Source: Tritonibacter horizontis
GTDB taxonomy: Bacteria > Pseudomonadota > Alphaproteobacteria > Rhodobacterales > Rhodobacteraceae
Direction of reading: 5' to 3'
Assembly: GCF_001518015.1 (NCBI RefSeq)
Contig: NZ_LPUY01000074.1
Location: 1-64,000 of the forward strand
Length of the DNA stretch: 64,000 nt
The translations under genes were made by a program, and so were the position numbers. Each line of letters opens with the position of its first letter. Positions within the stretch are counted from its first letter, which is position 1. Under the pieces are notes generated by a model. It did no database searches. It was not told the DNA's origin and saw nothing but the letters and a program-made list of their open reading frames with translations. Positions 45,977 to 54,857 of the stretch are shown here, one piece after another.

Positions 45977-46207
45977 TCAGGGTTTCCAGAACGGAAGAGT
46001 GGATTCGCGCGCCGCCTGGGCCTGGCTCAGCCCGATATCCTGCAGCTGATGAGCGGTCAGGCGCGACAAGTCTCGGCGCGTGCGTTTTCGGACGGACCAC
46101 TTTGTTGCCAGAACCGCGACACCGATTGCCCATTCCGCAACCACCGGCAGGGCCGGACGGCTGGTCAGATAGTCAAGCTGCGACGGGTGTTCTGGAACTT
46201 GTATCAT
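45977..46207 (-). CDS. DUF1127 protein
   Basis: A 76-residue protein. The C-terminal half carries the DUF1127 motif: RRDLSRLTAHQLQDIGLSQAQ followed by ARESTLPFW. Small arginine-rich DUF1127 proteins in other alphaproteobacteria affect phosphate, carbon or RNA metabolism; the role here is not known. It is divergent from the MocR regulator across about 100 bases holding repeated TTTGTA elements, so it may be that regulator's target. Confidence 0.8.
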   Translation of the reverse strand: MIQVPEHPSQLDYLTSRPALPVVAEWAIGVAVLATKWSVRKRTRRDLSRLTAHQLQDIGLSQAQAARESTLPFWKP

Positions 46208-46229
46208 GGTCTATCTCACATTCTCACAT

Positions 46230-46275
46230 TTTGTATTGATGCAATTCGTTTGTAGTGGCAGTATATGCGTACAAA
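46230..46275. promoter_or_regulatory. TTTGTA repeat array in the DUF1127/MocR gap
   Basis: TTTGTA at 46230-46235 and 46249-46254 (19 bases apart) and the inverted TACAAA at 46270-46275 (21 bases on). Half-sites at about two helical turns suit MocR/GntR regulators. Confidence 0.4.
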
Positions 46276-46307
46276 GAACGCTATGATTTGTCCAAATGGG
46301 GATTGTT

Positions 46308-47723
46308 ATGGGTACAATTTGGCCCTCCACGCTCACCGGATCCCTCGCGGAAAAGCCTGGCCCAAAGTATAAGCGTGTCGCCGATACGATACGATCCGCG
46401 GTGCAGAGTGGTACATTGGCGATTGGTGCCAAGTTACCACCTGTGCGCGAGCTGGCGTATCAGCTGAGCATTACGCCGGGCACCGTTGCACGGGCCTACA
46501 CCATCCTGACGGACGAGGGATTGTTGCAGGCCGAAGTTGGTCGCGGAACCTTTGTTGCGGAGCGTGAAACCGTTGTGATGGACGACGTGTGGTCGCGCCA
46601 GCTGCACTTGATGGAACGGACAAATCCCAATCATGTCAGCTTGTTCAGTCCGCGGCTTGTGGATGTGGGGCAGGTCGCGCTGATCCGTGAGGCGCTGCGA
46701 AAAGCGGCGGATTGTGATCGACTTGCGCTGCTCAACTACCCCACACGGGATGCCTATCAGGATGTCCGGCAGGCGGTGGTGGATTGGCTGTCCGACACTG
46801 CCCTCGGACCGCTGAGTGAGCAGGAAATCGTCCTGACCCATGGCGGGCAGAATGCGGTGATGACGGTGTTGCAGGCGATTCTCAAAGACGCGTCACCGAC
46901 CATTATGGTCGAGGATCTGTCTTATGCCGGGTTTCGCAGAGCTGCCGAAATTTTGCGCGCTAAGGTTGTCGGGGTTGCCATCGACGAACATGGAATCGTA
47001 CCGGAATCGCTGGATACGGTAATCCGCAATTCCGGTGCGTCGGTGCTCTGTACCAGTCCCGAAGTACACAATCCGACGGGGTCCTTTACGCCTCTGGCGC
47101 GCCGGGAGGCGATTCTTCGCGTGCTGCGGCGTCATGGGGTACAAGTCATCGAAGACGATTGTTACCGGATGGGCGAAGCGCGCGCGCCGACCTATCGTGC
47201 CTTGGCGCCAGAACTTGGCTGGCATGTCACCTCGATCTCCAAATCGCTGACGCCAGCCTTGCGCGTGGGGTTTGCGATTGCGCCGGTGGGGCGCTCGGCG
47301 GACCTGCGGCGGGTTGCGGAATACGGCTATTTTGGCCTTTCGCAGCCGCTGGCCGAGGTGACACGGATCCTGCTGTCGGATCCTCGCAGCAAACCGCTGG
47401 TGCAAAAGGTGCGACAGGAAATGGGCGAATACGTGCGCGTTGCGGTGAATGCCCTGGGAGCGTTCGAGCTGACCTGGGATGCGCAGGTTCCCTTTCTCTG
47501 GCTCAAGCTCCCGTCGGGCTGGCGGGCCGGCGCCTTTACCCGCGCGGCGGAGGCGCAGGGGGTGCAATTGCGCTCGGCGGATGAGTTTGCGCTACGGGAC
47601 GGGCGGGCGCCCAATGCGGTGCGCATCGCTGTCAACGGTCACGTCACCCTGGCGCGGTTCGAGGACGCGATGTTGCGGCTGCGGACGCTTCTGGACAACC
47701 CGCCCGAACAAATCAGCGTCTGA
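46308..47723 (+). CDS. MocR-type regulator (GntR DNA-binding + aminotransferase fold)
   Basis: A PLP-dependent transcription factor. ATG 46308 is preferred (GGGG six bases before), giving 471 residues; ATG 46296 in frame adds four. The winged helix covers about 10-90 (GAKLPPVRELAYQLSITPGTVARAYTIL in two parts). A fold-type I aminotransferase domain follows, with the PLP lysine in TSISKSLTPALRVGF and the substrate-side motif CTSPEVHNPTG. Effectors of the family include GABA, taurine and pyridoxal phosphate; none is indicated here. Confidence 0.88.
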   Translation: MGTIWPSTLTGSLAEKPGPKYKRVADTIRSAVQSGTLAIGAKLPPVRELAYQLSITPGTVARAYTILTDEGLLQAEVGRGTFVAERETVVMDDVWSRQLHLMERTNPNHVSLFSPRLVDVGQVALIREALRKAADCDRLALLNYPTRDAYQDVRQAVVDWLSDTALGPLSEQEIVLTHGGQNAVMTVLQAILKDASPTIMVEDLSYAGFRRAAEILRAKVVGVAIDEHGIVPESLDTVIRNSGASVLCTSPEVHNPTGSFTPLARREAILRVLRRHGVQVIEDDCYRMGEARAPTYRALAPELGWHVTSISKSLTPALRVGFAIAPVGRSADLRRVAEYGYFGLSQPLAEVTRILLSDPRSKPLVQKVRQEMGEYVRVAVNALGAFELTWDAQVPFLWLKLPSGWRAGAFTRAAEAQGVQLRSADEFALRDGRAPNAVRIAVNGHVTLARFEDAMLRLRTLLDNPPEQISV

Positions 47724-47801
47724 GCGAGTGTAAGTGTGGGGTATTATAGTACCTAATTTTCAACACGCTGAAAACAAACGGAATAATGTTCATTGCCTGT
47801 G

Positions 47802-47830
47802 TTGACGTGTCGCCGGTAGCACCGTAAACC
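47802..47830 (+). promoter_or_regulatory. Candidate promoter of rplM-rpsI
   Basis: TTGACG (47802-47807), spacer 17, TAAACC (47825-47830), leaving a leader of about 60 bases before rplM. The -10 is only partly consensus. Confidence 0.45.
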
Positions 47831-47896
47831 CCGTCCATCGAATTCAGATGGAGTCGGTTTCGGCGCCATCGTCACGACAAACAGGATTGACCTGAC

Positions 47897-48355
47897 ATGA
47901 AAACCTTCTCTGCTACCCCGGCAGATATCGAAAAGAAGTGGATCATCATCGACGCCGAAGGCGTGGTGCTGGGCCGTCTTGCTTCGATTATTGCCACTCG
48001 CCTGCGCGGCAAGCATAAACCGACCTTCACCCCGCACATGGATATGGGCGACAACGTGATTGTTGTGAATGCCGACAAGATCCAGATGACCGGCAAGAAG
48101 CGCGACGAGCACTTCTACTGGCACACGGGTCACCCCGGCGGAATCAAATCCCGCACCAAGCAGCAAATCCTCGAGGGTGCACACCCCGAGCGCGTGGTCT
48201 TTCAGGCCGTCAAGCGTATGCTGCCGGGCAACCGCCTGTCCCGCCAGCAGATGACCAACCTGCGCATCTATGCAAGTGCCGAGCACCCGCATGAAGCCCA
48301 GAGCCCCGAAGTTCTGGATGTCAAATCCATGAACAAGAAAAACACCCGGAGCTAA
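47897..48355 (+). CDS. rplM: 50S ribosomal protein L13
   Basis: Large-subunit ribosomal protein, 152 residues. Starts [20 protein letters not shown], then [35 protein letters not shown] and [20 protein letters not shown], all typical of L13. First of a two-gene operon; its stop TAATG touches an in-frame ATG of rpsI. Confidence 0.97.
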   Translation: MKTFSATPADIEKKWIIIDAEGVVLGRLASIIATRLRGKHKPTFTPHMDMGDNVIVVNADKIQMTGKKRDEHFYWHTGHPGGIKSRTKQQILEGAHPERVVFQAVKRMLPGNRLSRQQMTNLRIYASAEHPHEAQSPEVLDVKSMNKKNTRS

Positions 48356-48360
48356 TGACG

Positions 48361-48849
48361 ATGGCTGATCAGATCACTACTCTCGAAGAGCTGGGCGCTG
48401 TCGCAGGCGTCGAAACCGCAGCCGAAGAGCTGGAAGCACCGCGCGAGCCCGTTCGGGACGAGCTGGGTCGCTCCTATGCAACCGGCAAGCGGAAAGACGC
48501 GGTTTCCCGTGTCTGGATCAAACCGGGTTCCGGCAAGGTCATCGTGAACGGCAAGGAAATGAAGGCTTATTTTGCACGCCCCGTGCTGCAAATGATCCTG
48601 CGTCAACCCTTCACCGTTGCCGGTGTCGAAGACCAGTTTGACGTTTACGCAACCGTCAAGGGCGGTGGCCTCTCCGGTCAGGCCGGCGCGGTCAAGCACG
48701 GCATCTCCAAGGCGCTGCAGCTTTATGATCCGTCCCTGCGTGGCGCGCTCAAGGCGGCTGGCTTCTTGACCCGCGACAGCCGTGTTGTTGAACGTAAGAA
48801 GTTCGGTCGCCGCAAAGCGCGTCGTTCCTTCCAGTTCTCCAAGCGTTAA
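48361..48849 (+). CDS. rpsI: 30S ribosomal protein S9
   Basis: Small-subunit protein whose C-terminal arginine/lysine tail reaches the P-site tRNA. ATG 48361 fits the ribosome site GGAG nine bases upstream (162 residues); ATG 48355 overlapping the rplM stop is possible. [41 protein letters not shown], and the basic end [10 protein letters not shown] are typical. The acidic N-terminal extension (about 35 residues) is usual in alphaproteobacteria. Confidence 0.96.
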   Translation: MADQITTLEELGAVAGVETAAEELEAPREPVRDELGRSYATGKRKDAVSRVWIKPGSGKVIVNGKEMKAYFARPVLQMILRQPFTVAGVEDQFDVYATVKGGGLSGQAGAVKHGISKALQLYDPSLRGALKAAGFLTRDSRVVERKKFGRRKARRSFQFSKR

Positions 48850-48872
48850 TCGCTGTCTGGACTTTGGATTTG

Positions 48873-48901
48873 AAAAGGGCTGCCTCTGGGCGGCCCTTTT
48901 T
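48873..48901 (+). terminator. Intrinsic terminator of rplM-rpsI
   Basis: A 12-base stem: 48873-48884 pairs with 48889-48900 (one wobble), tetraloop TCTG, then T-run. Confidence 0.9.
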
Positions 48902-48960
48902 GCTGGCGTCCCCTTGTTTTGTGCCTGGGCAAATGGCTGTTGCTGCAGGAGCCTGTCTTC

Positions 48961-49020
48961 ACACCTACGTGTAACATCGCGGCGTGTCACATGGCGGCGT
49001 GTCCCGTGACGGGGTGGCAC
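48961..49020. repeat. Four-copy degenerate 15-bp tandem repeat
   Basis: Four consecutive 15-base units at 48961, 48976, 48991 and 49006. Units 2 and 3 (ATCGCGGCGTGTCAC, ATGGCGGCGTGTCCC) differ at two positions. Units 1 and 4 keep about 9-10 of 15 positions, mainly the GTGT core. It lies between the rpsI terminator and the end of tetR. Confidence 0.5.
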
Positions 49021-49056
49021 ACGGTAGGTATCAGACGGGGGAGCACATAGGGCGCT

Positions 49057-49674
49057 TCAATCGTCCGGCTGGATCAACCCAAGCCCGCGCAGATAGATCC
49101 CAATCCCGGATTCAAGCAGGTCCTCGGGCGCGTAGGGCGATGCGGTGCCGGGCGCATTGCGCGCAAAGAGTTCCACCACGCCATGGCTCATCGCCATGAT
49201 ATGGGCCGAAAACATCGAGGCCGGAGGGCGTTTTTCCGCCGGGATATGCTGGCTGAGTTCAGCCGCCGCGCGCTCCAGAACACCGCGGGCACGGGCAGCG
49301 GCATCAGACAGCTCTGGCGTGCGGTTTGTGGAAATGCCGCTTTCAAACATGGCGATGTAATGGCCGGGATGTTTGCGGGCAAAGGCAAGATAGGCCCGTC
49401 CCGTCGCCTCAAACGCTGCAAGGGCGGAGGGCTGGTATTTTTCATAGGCATGCTGCACGAGATCGGCAAACATCAAAAAACCCTGCCGGGCGGCTTCCGC
49501 AATCAGGTCTTCGCGCCCCTCAAAATGGCGATAAACGGCCGCCGGGGTGACACCGGCCTGTTTCGCGGCTTCTGACAGGGTGAAACCGGTTGGTCCCTTC
49601 GCCTCGATCAGCCGCAGCGCCGATTCCACCAGCGCCTGGCGCAGATTGCCATGATGATAGCCGCGTTTAGGCAT
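49057..49674 (-). CDS. TetR/AcrR-family regulator
   Basis: A 205-residue repressor-type protein. The N-terminal HTH (about 10-55) reads [22 protein letters not shown], classic TetR. The C-terminal ligand domain is of the WHG type ([16 protein letters not shown]). Its start overlaps the end of ppk2 by eight bases, so both are made from one message. Ligand and targets unknown; feedback on the ppk2 unit is one possibility. Confidence 0.88.
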   Translation of the reverse strand: MPKRGYHHGNLRQALVESALRLIEAKGPTGFTLSEAAKQAGVTPAAVYRHFEGREDLIAEAARQGFLMFADLVQHAYEKYQPSALAAFEATGRAYLAFARKHPGHYIAMFESGISTNRTPELSDAAARARGVLERAAAELSQHIPAEKRPPASMFSAHIMAMSHGVVELFARNAPGTASPYAPEDLLESGIGIYLRGLGLIQPDD

Positions 49675-50536
49675 CCCAGATTTCTGGACCTCCGCAGATC
49701 AATGGATCAGCTTTTCCAATCGCTTCAATGTCTTTGTTGTCATAGTCAATTGACAACAGGACATGGCGAATAGCTTCGAGCCGGGCGCGTTTCTTGTCAT
49801 CTGACCGCACGATGGTCCAGGGGGCATGCGGGCTCTGTGCTCGGGTGAGCGTTTCGCGGATTGCCTCAGAATAAGCGTCCCAACGTTTCAGCCCTTCAAC
49901 GTCAATCCAGCTGAGTTTCCATTGCTTTAACGGGTCTTCTTCACGCGCAAGGAACCGGCGCAACTGTTCGGCGCGCCCAACGTTCAGCCAGAACTTGAAC
50001 AGGTGAATGCCTTCATCGACCAACATCTTTTCGAATTCAATGACTTGCGAAAAGAAGTGCTCGCGCTGCGCATCGGTACAGAATTCAAAGACATGCTCCA
50101 CCACGCCACGATTGTACCAGCTGCGGTCAAAGAACACGATTTCCCCGCCTGCGGGCAATTGGGTAATGTAGCGCTGGAAATACCATTGGGTGGCCTCGGT
50201 TTCCGTCGGCTTTGACAGGGCAACAACACGGGCACCGCGAGGGTTAAGGTTCTCGCGAAAACGTTTGATTGTGCCGCCTTTTCCGGCGGCATCGCGGCCC
50301 TCGAACACAATCGCCACGCGTTGACCGGTGGCTTTGACCCAGGCCTGAAGCTTGACCAGTTCGATCTGCAGCGCGTCGTATTGCGCTGTGTAGTCTTTCT
50401 TTGAGATCTCGACATCGTAAGGGTAGCTCGGATTGAGGATATCGTCCTTGTGGGACCCTTTGATCGCCTTGCGGATATCGCTCGGAGCCGTCTTGTCAAA
50501 ATACTGGCTGATCGCCCCGTCAAACGGCTTGGTCAT
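49667..50536 (-). CDS. ppk2: Polyphosphate kinase 2
   Basis: Transfers phosphate between polyphosphate and nucleotides (GDP/ADP to GTP/ATP). 289 residues, single PPK2 domain. Walker [12 protein letters not shown] at about 78-88; the lid and Arg-rich [14 protein letters not shown]; Walker B region [18 protein letters not shown]; and LREEDP-type segment [19 protein letters not shown] 50536 is chosen on family start; ATG 50563 in frame is possible. Overlaps tetR downstream. Confidence 0.93.
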   Translation of the reverse strand: MTKPFDGAISQYFDKTAPSDIRKAIKGSHKDDILNPSYPYDVEISKKDYTAQYDALQIELVKLQAWVKATGQRVAIVFEGRDAAGKGGTIKRFRENLNPRGARVVALSKPTETEATQWYFQRYITQLPAGGEIVFFDRSWYNRGVVEHVFEFCTDAQREHFFSQVIEFEKMLVDEGIHLFKFWLNVGRAEQLRRFLAREEDPLKQWKLSWIDVEGLKRWDAYSEAIRETLTRAQSPHAPWTIVRSDDKKRARLEAIRHVLLSIDYDNKDIEAIGKADPLICGGPEIWDA

Positions 50537-50596
50537 GTCTGATCCATCCTTTCCTGTCCGCATTCTTTGCTGGACGACTGTCCGATGTTAATGACG

Positions 50597-51565
50597 TTAA
50601 CGCAAGTTCGCGCGTTTGGCTGCCCGGTCTACCGCAGCAACCACCGCCTCGGTATGGGTCTGGTGCGGCATATGGCCGACGCCTTCCAGCCTGGTCAATC
50701 GGGCGGTTGAAGTTTCATTGGCAAGCCGTTCTGCGTGAATTGAAATCCCGACGGTGGTGTCTGCGGTTCCATGGACGATCTCGATCGGCATCGACAGATC
50801 GCCATAGCGCGGAGCCATGGCCTGGATTTCGGACCTGAGGTTTGCCCTTTGACGCGCATTGGCCCGCAGGGACGTGCGGCGCAGGCTCATCGCGAGCCCG
50901 AAATGGGCGCCGTAGCCCTCGGGCACCGTTTGCGGCGCATAGACCTCGTCCAGCGCATTGAGCACATAGTCTTCCGTCACCAGTGCGCTGAGAATGGGGA
51001 CCAGCAGCAGACCACCCAACCTTGAGGAGGTCAGCTTGTAAAACAGCGGCAGATCCGACTCCCAGGGGTGAGAGACGCCAGAGACCGAAACCACGGCAGA
51101 AACGCTGTCGGGATGGTCCGTCGCCCAGGCCAGTGCAACCGCGCCGCCATAGCTCTGACCGAGGACAATCGGACGCTCCACACCGAGCTGCTGGCTGACG
51201 CTGCGCATCATCTCTGCCTGGGTCTGCACACTGGTGCCCTCGGGGTCGATGATGTCGGAATAACCAAGCCCGGGACGGTCAAAAATCAGGATGTGATAGC
51301 GATCTTCCAGCGCCGGCGACAGGTGAAAGGTCATATCCCGCGTGCTGCCGTTTGAGCCATGTATCAATACAAGATCCGGCGCCGTGCCTTGGGGTTGGCC
51401 GCGTTCCACCACATGGACCTGATGGCCGTTATAGTTCAATAGCTTGCCTTCGGGCGGGTAGGCCGCTTCGCTACGGGCCTCGCGGACGGCGGCGCCCGCC
51501 AAGATGGCGCAGCCCGCAAGCAACAGCCCGACCGCCATCAACAAAAGAAACGATCCAGTCTGCAC
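50597..51565 (-). CDS. Alpha/beta hydrolase, membrane-anchored or lipoprotein
   Basis: A 322-residue serine hydrolase. The N-terminus is hydrophobic and ends LLLAGCAIL, a possible lipobox (Cys19), though the first residues lack positive charge. The hydrolase fold follows: oxyanion loop LIHGSNGSTRDM, nucleophile in GQSYGG, acid in HGTADTTV and catalytic His in GVGHMPHQTH. Four bases upstream of metA's 3' end, same direction, so probably co-transcribed. Substrate unknown. Confidence 0.82.
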   Translation of the reverse strand: MQTGSFLLLMAVGLLLAGCAILAGAAVREARSEAAYPPEGKLLNYNGHQVHVVERGQPQGTAPDLVLIHGSNGSTRDMTFHLSPALEDRYHILIFDRPGLGYSDIIDPEGTSVQTQAEMMRSVSQQLGVERPIVLGQSYGGAVALAWATDHPDSVSAVVSVSGVSHPWESDLPLFYKLTSSRLGGLLLVPILSALVTEDYVLNALDEVYAPQTVPEGYGAHFGLAMSLRRTSLRANARQRANLRSEIQAMAPRYGDLSMPIEIVHGTADTTVGISIHAERLANETSTARLTRLEGVGHMPHQTHTEAVVAAVDRAAKRANLR

Positions 51566-51568
51566 CGA

Positions 51569-52507
51569 TCAGACCCGATGATCTGTCACATCCAGCCCGA
51601 TGCGCGCTACGTCGTAAGGGGTGGTTTGATAGATCTCAGACAGCCAGTTTCCGTACAGAAGATGCGCATGCCCCCGCCAGCGGTTGAGCGGTTTCTGCGT
51701 TGGATCGTCATTCGGATAGTAGTTGCGAGGCACATTGATTTCCGCGCCACTTGCCACGTCGCGATCATATTCCTGCTTCAGCGTATCGCTATCATATTCG
51801 AAATGGTTGAAGATATAGAGCGCCCGGTGGTTCTTGTCCTCGACCAGGCAGGGGCCGACATCGGGGCTGCCCAGCAAGGTCGTCAGCCCCGGCGCGGCGT
51901 CTATTTCTGCCTGGCTCATTTCGGTCCAGCGCGACACCGGAATGACAAAATCATCCGAGAACCCGCGCAGATAGGGCGACGTCGGCTGCAGGTTCTGATG
52001 CCTGAAACAGCCAAAGGCCTTGTGGTCGAGCATGTGTTTGTCGACGCCATGGAAATAGTTGATCATCGCCATGCCGCCCCAGCATACGCCAAAGGTGGAA
52101 TGCACGTTTGTCTGGGTCCATTGAAAGACCTCGCGCAATTCGTCCCAATAGGTAACATCTTGAAATTCCAGATGTTCTATCGGGGCGCCGGTGATGATCA
52201 GCCCGTCGAATTTCTCGTCCTTGATGTCCTGAAACGGGCGATAGAACTCGGCCATATGTTCGGCCGCGGTGTTCTTCGTCTGATGTTCGGTCATCCGCAG
52301 CAACGAGAATTCGATCTGTAGCGGGGTCGCACCGATCAGTCTTGCAAACTGATTTTCTGTCTGGATCTTCTTTGGCATCAGGTTCAACAGCCCGATCCGA
52401 AGCGGACGAATATCCTGCCGCGCCGCGTGATCCGGTGTCATGACCATCACGCCTTCGTTCGACAGAACGGAGTAGGCGGGCAGGTCAGCTGGGATCTTGA
52501 TAGGCAT
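51569..52507 (-). CDS. metAA: Homoserine O-acetyltransferase (MetA family)
   Basis: Activates homoserine for methionine synthesis. 312 residues: nucleophile Cys142 in FGVCWGG, His235 and Glu237 in IFNHFEYD. Residue 111 is Glu ([10 protein letters not shown]). In this family Glu111 selects acetyl-CoA and Gly111 succinyl-CoA, so acetyl transfer is predicted despite the common succinyltransferase name. Located 63 bases after the ATPase gene; no recognisable SAM riboswitch in that gap. Confidence 0.9.
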   Translation of the reverse strand: MPIKIPADLPAYSVLSNEGVMVMTPDHAARQDIRPLRIGLLNLMPKKIQTENQFARLIGATPLQIEFSLLRMTEHQTKNTAAEHMAEFYRPFQDIKDEKFDGLIITGAPIEHLEFQDVTYWDELREVFQWTQTNVHSTFGVCWGGMAMINYFHGVDKHMLDHKAFGCFRHQNLQPTSPYLRGFSDDFVIPVSRWTEMSQAEIDAAPGLTTLLGSPDVGPCLVEDKNHRALYIFNHFEYDSDTLKQEYDRDVASGAEINVPRNYYPNDDPTQKPLNRWRGHAHLLYGNWLSEIYQTTPYDVARIGLDVTDHRV

Positions 52508-52570
52508 GTCAGGTCCTTTGGTTGAAGATACACGGGCGAAGGGCGCTCGAAGCCTTTCTAGATAGGAGGG

Positions 52571-53434
52571 TTACGAACGCGCCTCAAGTGTGGATGAGAT
52601 CAAGTCTTCGAATTCGGCTGTGGTCTTGATCTCGCTGATCTGGTCGGCAGTGACGGTGATGCCCCATTTCTCGGCCATCGCCTGATACCGCGGCTGACGA
52701 TGGGCGAGCGCCTGGGCGTAGGTCCATCGCAGGAAGCTATGCGGATCAACATCCTCTTCCTGGATGTTGTGATCGTTCAGGAAATCGTTCCAGACAGCGG
52801 TCAGAAATTCCGGTTGATAGGCCATCGGTTTGGGGGCGCGGTCAAAACGGCGAACCAGCTCTTTGGTGTGGGCCTCGGTGCCTTTGATCCAGATCAGCAG
52901 GGCGTGTTGGCTCAATTCGGTCAACAAGGCGTCATTCTCTGCTGTCGGATCGACCCATTCGCAGATCGACCCGCCGGTATCGCAGATGAAATGGGGGTAG
53001 CCATAGATACGCTCGGACCGGTCGATAAAGTAGGCGGTATCAAGCAGGGCTTCGATTTCCGAACGGCGGAACTGGTCCTGGCGTCGGCGGTATTCCTCGA
53101 TCGGCAGTCCCCCCTTGGCCGCGTCCCCCGGCATGCCGAGATAGGCCGCCACCGCATTGAGGTTGTCGAAGGTGATATTGGGCGCAATGGTAATTGAATC
53201 GTTCAGCAACAGGTCCCGCAGGAACGGAACCTTCATCGCCTCGGCCTTGGCATTGTCAGTGATGTATTCGCCCATGTAGCGCGTGCCGATCCGGTAATCG
53301 ATGGAATAGTGGAACCATTGACCGTCGCCGCGCAGGATATTGCTGATATAGGTCTTGCCCAGGCCAGACATGCCAAAGAACAGAACTCGTTTGGAGGGCG
53401 CATCGCGCCACGCCTCAGCGGAGGAATAAAGCAT
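52571..53434 (-). CDS. P-loop ATPase/kinase-like protein of unknown function
   Basis: A 287-residue protein with Walker A FGMSGLGKTYIS at about 20-31. The region HFICDTGGSICEWVD near 150 could supply the Walker B acid. Overall look is of a nucleotide or small-molecule kinase with helical C-terminal half (FLRWTYAQALAHRQPRYQAMAEKWG in part). I know similar genes only as uncharacterised ATPases of Rhodobacteraceae. It is directly upstream of metAA, suggesting a link to methionine or one-carbon metabolism by context only. Confidence 0.65.
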   Translation of the reverse strand: MLYSSAEAWRDAPSKRVLFFGMSGLGKTYISNILRGDGQWFHYSIDYRIGTRYMGEYITDNAKAEAMKVPFLRDLLLNDSITIAPNITFDNLNAVAAYLGMPGDAAKGGLPIEEYRRRQDQFRRSEIEALLDTAYFIDRSERIYGYPHFICDTGGSICEWVDPTAENDALLTELSQHALLIWIKGTEAHTKELVRRFDRAPKPMAYQPEFLTAVWNDFLNDHNIQEEDVDPHSFLRWTYAQALAHRQPRYQAMAEKWGITVTADQISEIKTTAEFEDLISSTLEARS

Positions 53435-53532
53435 GTGTCAGAAGCCTTTGTCGCGGTCTTTGACTTCTTGCTAGACAGCTGGGCAAGCGGCGTCAATTGC
53501 CGCGCGGGGTCACGACCATGCCAAGGCGATAG

Positions 53533-53562
53533 AAAAAGCCCCGCCGGTTCGGGCGGGGCTTT
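53533..53562 (-). terminator. Intrinsic terminator of the FadL-like gene
   Basis: AAAGCCCCGCC at 53535-53545 pairs with GGCGGGGCTTT at 53552-53562. On minus the stem is followed by TTTTTC. It separates the porin gene from the ATPase gene. Confidence 0.85.
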
Positions 53563-53586
53563 GGTGTCTGGACTGCTGGGGGCGCG

Positions 53587-54726
53587 TCAGAAGTAATAGC
53601 CGACCTTCAGGCCAAAGCTGAGCGCATCGTTGTCGGTAAAGCTGGCCCGCGCCGTGTCCGGCGTGCCGGTTTCGGCAAAGGCATCTTCCAGCATTGTGTA
53701 GCGCACGCCCGCTGTCACCTTGAAGCCGGCATTCTGGTACTGCACAGCAAGACGGATGGCCTGCGACCCTTTGGTGGGGGCCAGAGGAGACACCAGTTTG
53801 TCGCCGTCTACGTCCTCATAGATATAGGCGAGGGACCCAGACCAGTTGTCGTTGAGACGGCGACCGATGCCAACCGTGTAGGTGATCGAATCGTCCAGCG
53901 TGATCAGCTCGACCGGTACAGGCAGGGCCGCGTTTGCCGCTGGCGGATCAAGACGCGTGGCGCTGTGTTCAACCCAACGCACACCGGCGAGCAGCAGGGT
54001 GTCCTTGGCAATGCCTGTCTGAAAATCAATGTTCAGGGACTGTGGCGTCTTGGTCTCTGTGGTCGAATTGACCGACGCACCGCCGAGGGCTGCGGGGAAA
54101 TTCTCGGTCAGGGCGAAATCATGGGTGATCTCGGAGCTGTAGGTCACCGCAAGCCGCAGTGCGATGTCCGGGATTTCGTAGGCACCGCCAACGACAAAGC
54201 CAAACCCGCCTTCGTTTTCGATGTTGACGTTATAGCCGGACAGCGCCCCATAGGCCGCGCCGGACAGCGTCACATCGCCCTTGATTTCCTGATAGCGCAG
54301 ACCGCCGTGCAGGCTGAACCGATCATCCAGCTTGTAGCGCAGAAGCGCCGTCAGCGAGTTGGACGACGCATCGGCCGCAGTCCCGTTCAAAAGAGCGGAC
54401 CCGCCAGTGGACGGATAGCGGACATCCACACCCCAAGGTTGATCAAAGATCAGGGCGAAGGCCAGCCGGTCATTGAGATCGGTTTTGTAGCCGCCGCCAA
54501 TCGTGTTGAAGCTGTTGCCGATATCGCCGGTGGCAGATTGCGCCGGGTTGAAGGCCGCCACATCATTGCCGCTCAGGTCGGGCGAAGTGGTGGCAAAAGA
54601 GAACTCTGCATAGGTCCCCTCTTCAAAGATGATACCGACCGGTTGTCCGGTCCGGTCCAGGCCAGCAGCGATGGCACTGGACGCCATGAGTGAAGTCGCA
54701 ACGGATGCGGCCATAAAATGTTTCAT
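53587..54726 (-). CDS. OmpP1/FadL/TodX-family outer-membrane transporter
   Basis: A 379-residue outer-membrane barrel for hydrophobic compounds. Signal peptide MKHFMAASVATSLMASSAIA. The barrel shows alternating strands such as LTALLRYKLDDRFSLHGGLR and YTVGIGRRLNDNWSGSLAYI. It ends SFGLKVGYYF, a C-terminal aromatic as required for Bam insertion. The Toluene_X family call rests on overall pattern, length and NFPA/DF-type hatch-region features. Solitary gene with a hairpin just upstream of its ribosome site. Confidence 0.8.
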   Translation of the reverse strand: MKHFMAASVATSLMASSAIAAGLDRTGQPVGIIFEEGTYAEFSFATTSPDLSGNDVAAFNPAQSATGDIGNSFNTIGGGYKTDLNDRLAFALIFDQPWGVDVRYPSTGGSALLNGTAADASSNSLTALLRYKLDDRFSLHGGLRYQEIKGDVTLSGAAYGALSGYNVNIENEGGFGFVVGGAYEIPDIALRLAVTYSSEITHDFALTENFPAALGGASVNSTTETKTPQSLNIDFQTGIAKDTLLLAGVRWVEHSATRLDPPAANAALPVPVELITLDDSITYTVGIGRRLNDNWSGSLAYIYEDVDGDKLVSPLAPTKGSQAIRLAVQYQNAGFKVTAGVRYTMLEDAFAETGTPDTARASFTDNDALSFGLKVGYYF

Positions 54727-54740
54727 AAGTGTCCTCCCTC

Positions 54741-54772
54741 GGGTGAGAATCGAAAGAATCTTTCAATCACCC
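54741..54772 (-). promoter_or_regulatory. Leader hairpin before the FadL-like gene
   Basis: Outer arms GGGTGA (54741-54746) and TCACCC (54767-54772) enclose a perfect GAAAGA-A-TCTTTC palindrome (54752-54764). Two GAATC (GANTC) sites lie inside (54747-54751, 54756-54760). On the transcript it ends a few bases before the ribosome site GGGAGGA. Confidence 0.45.
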
Positions 54773-54857
54773 TTCCGAGAGAAGAGTAAAAAATATGTGA
54801 CGTCTGAGGCAATGTTGACGGAACGGCAGCTTTGGTCTGCCGCGTGGCACAGGGGTC

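Noticed and set aside
52508-52570. SAM-II-type riboswitch upstream of metAA
   Set aside because: Alphaproteobacterial metA genes often have one, but the 63-base gap lacks the conserved pseudoknot elements I would expect.
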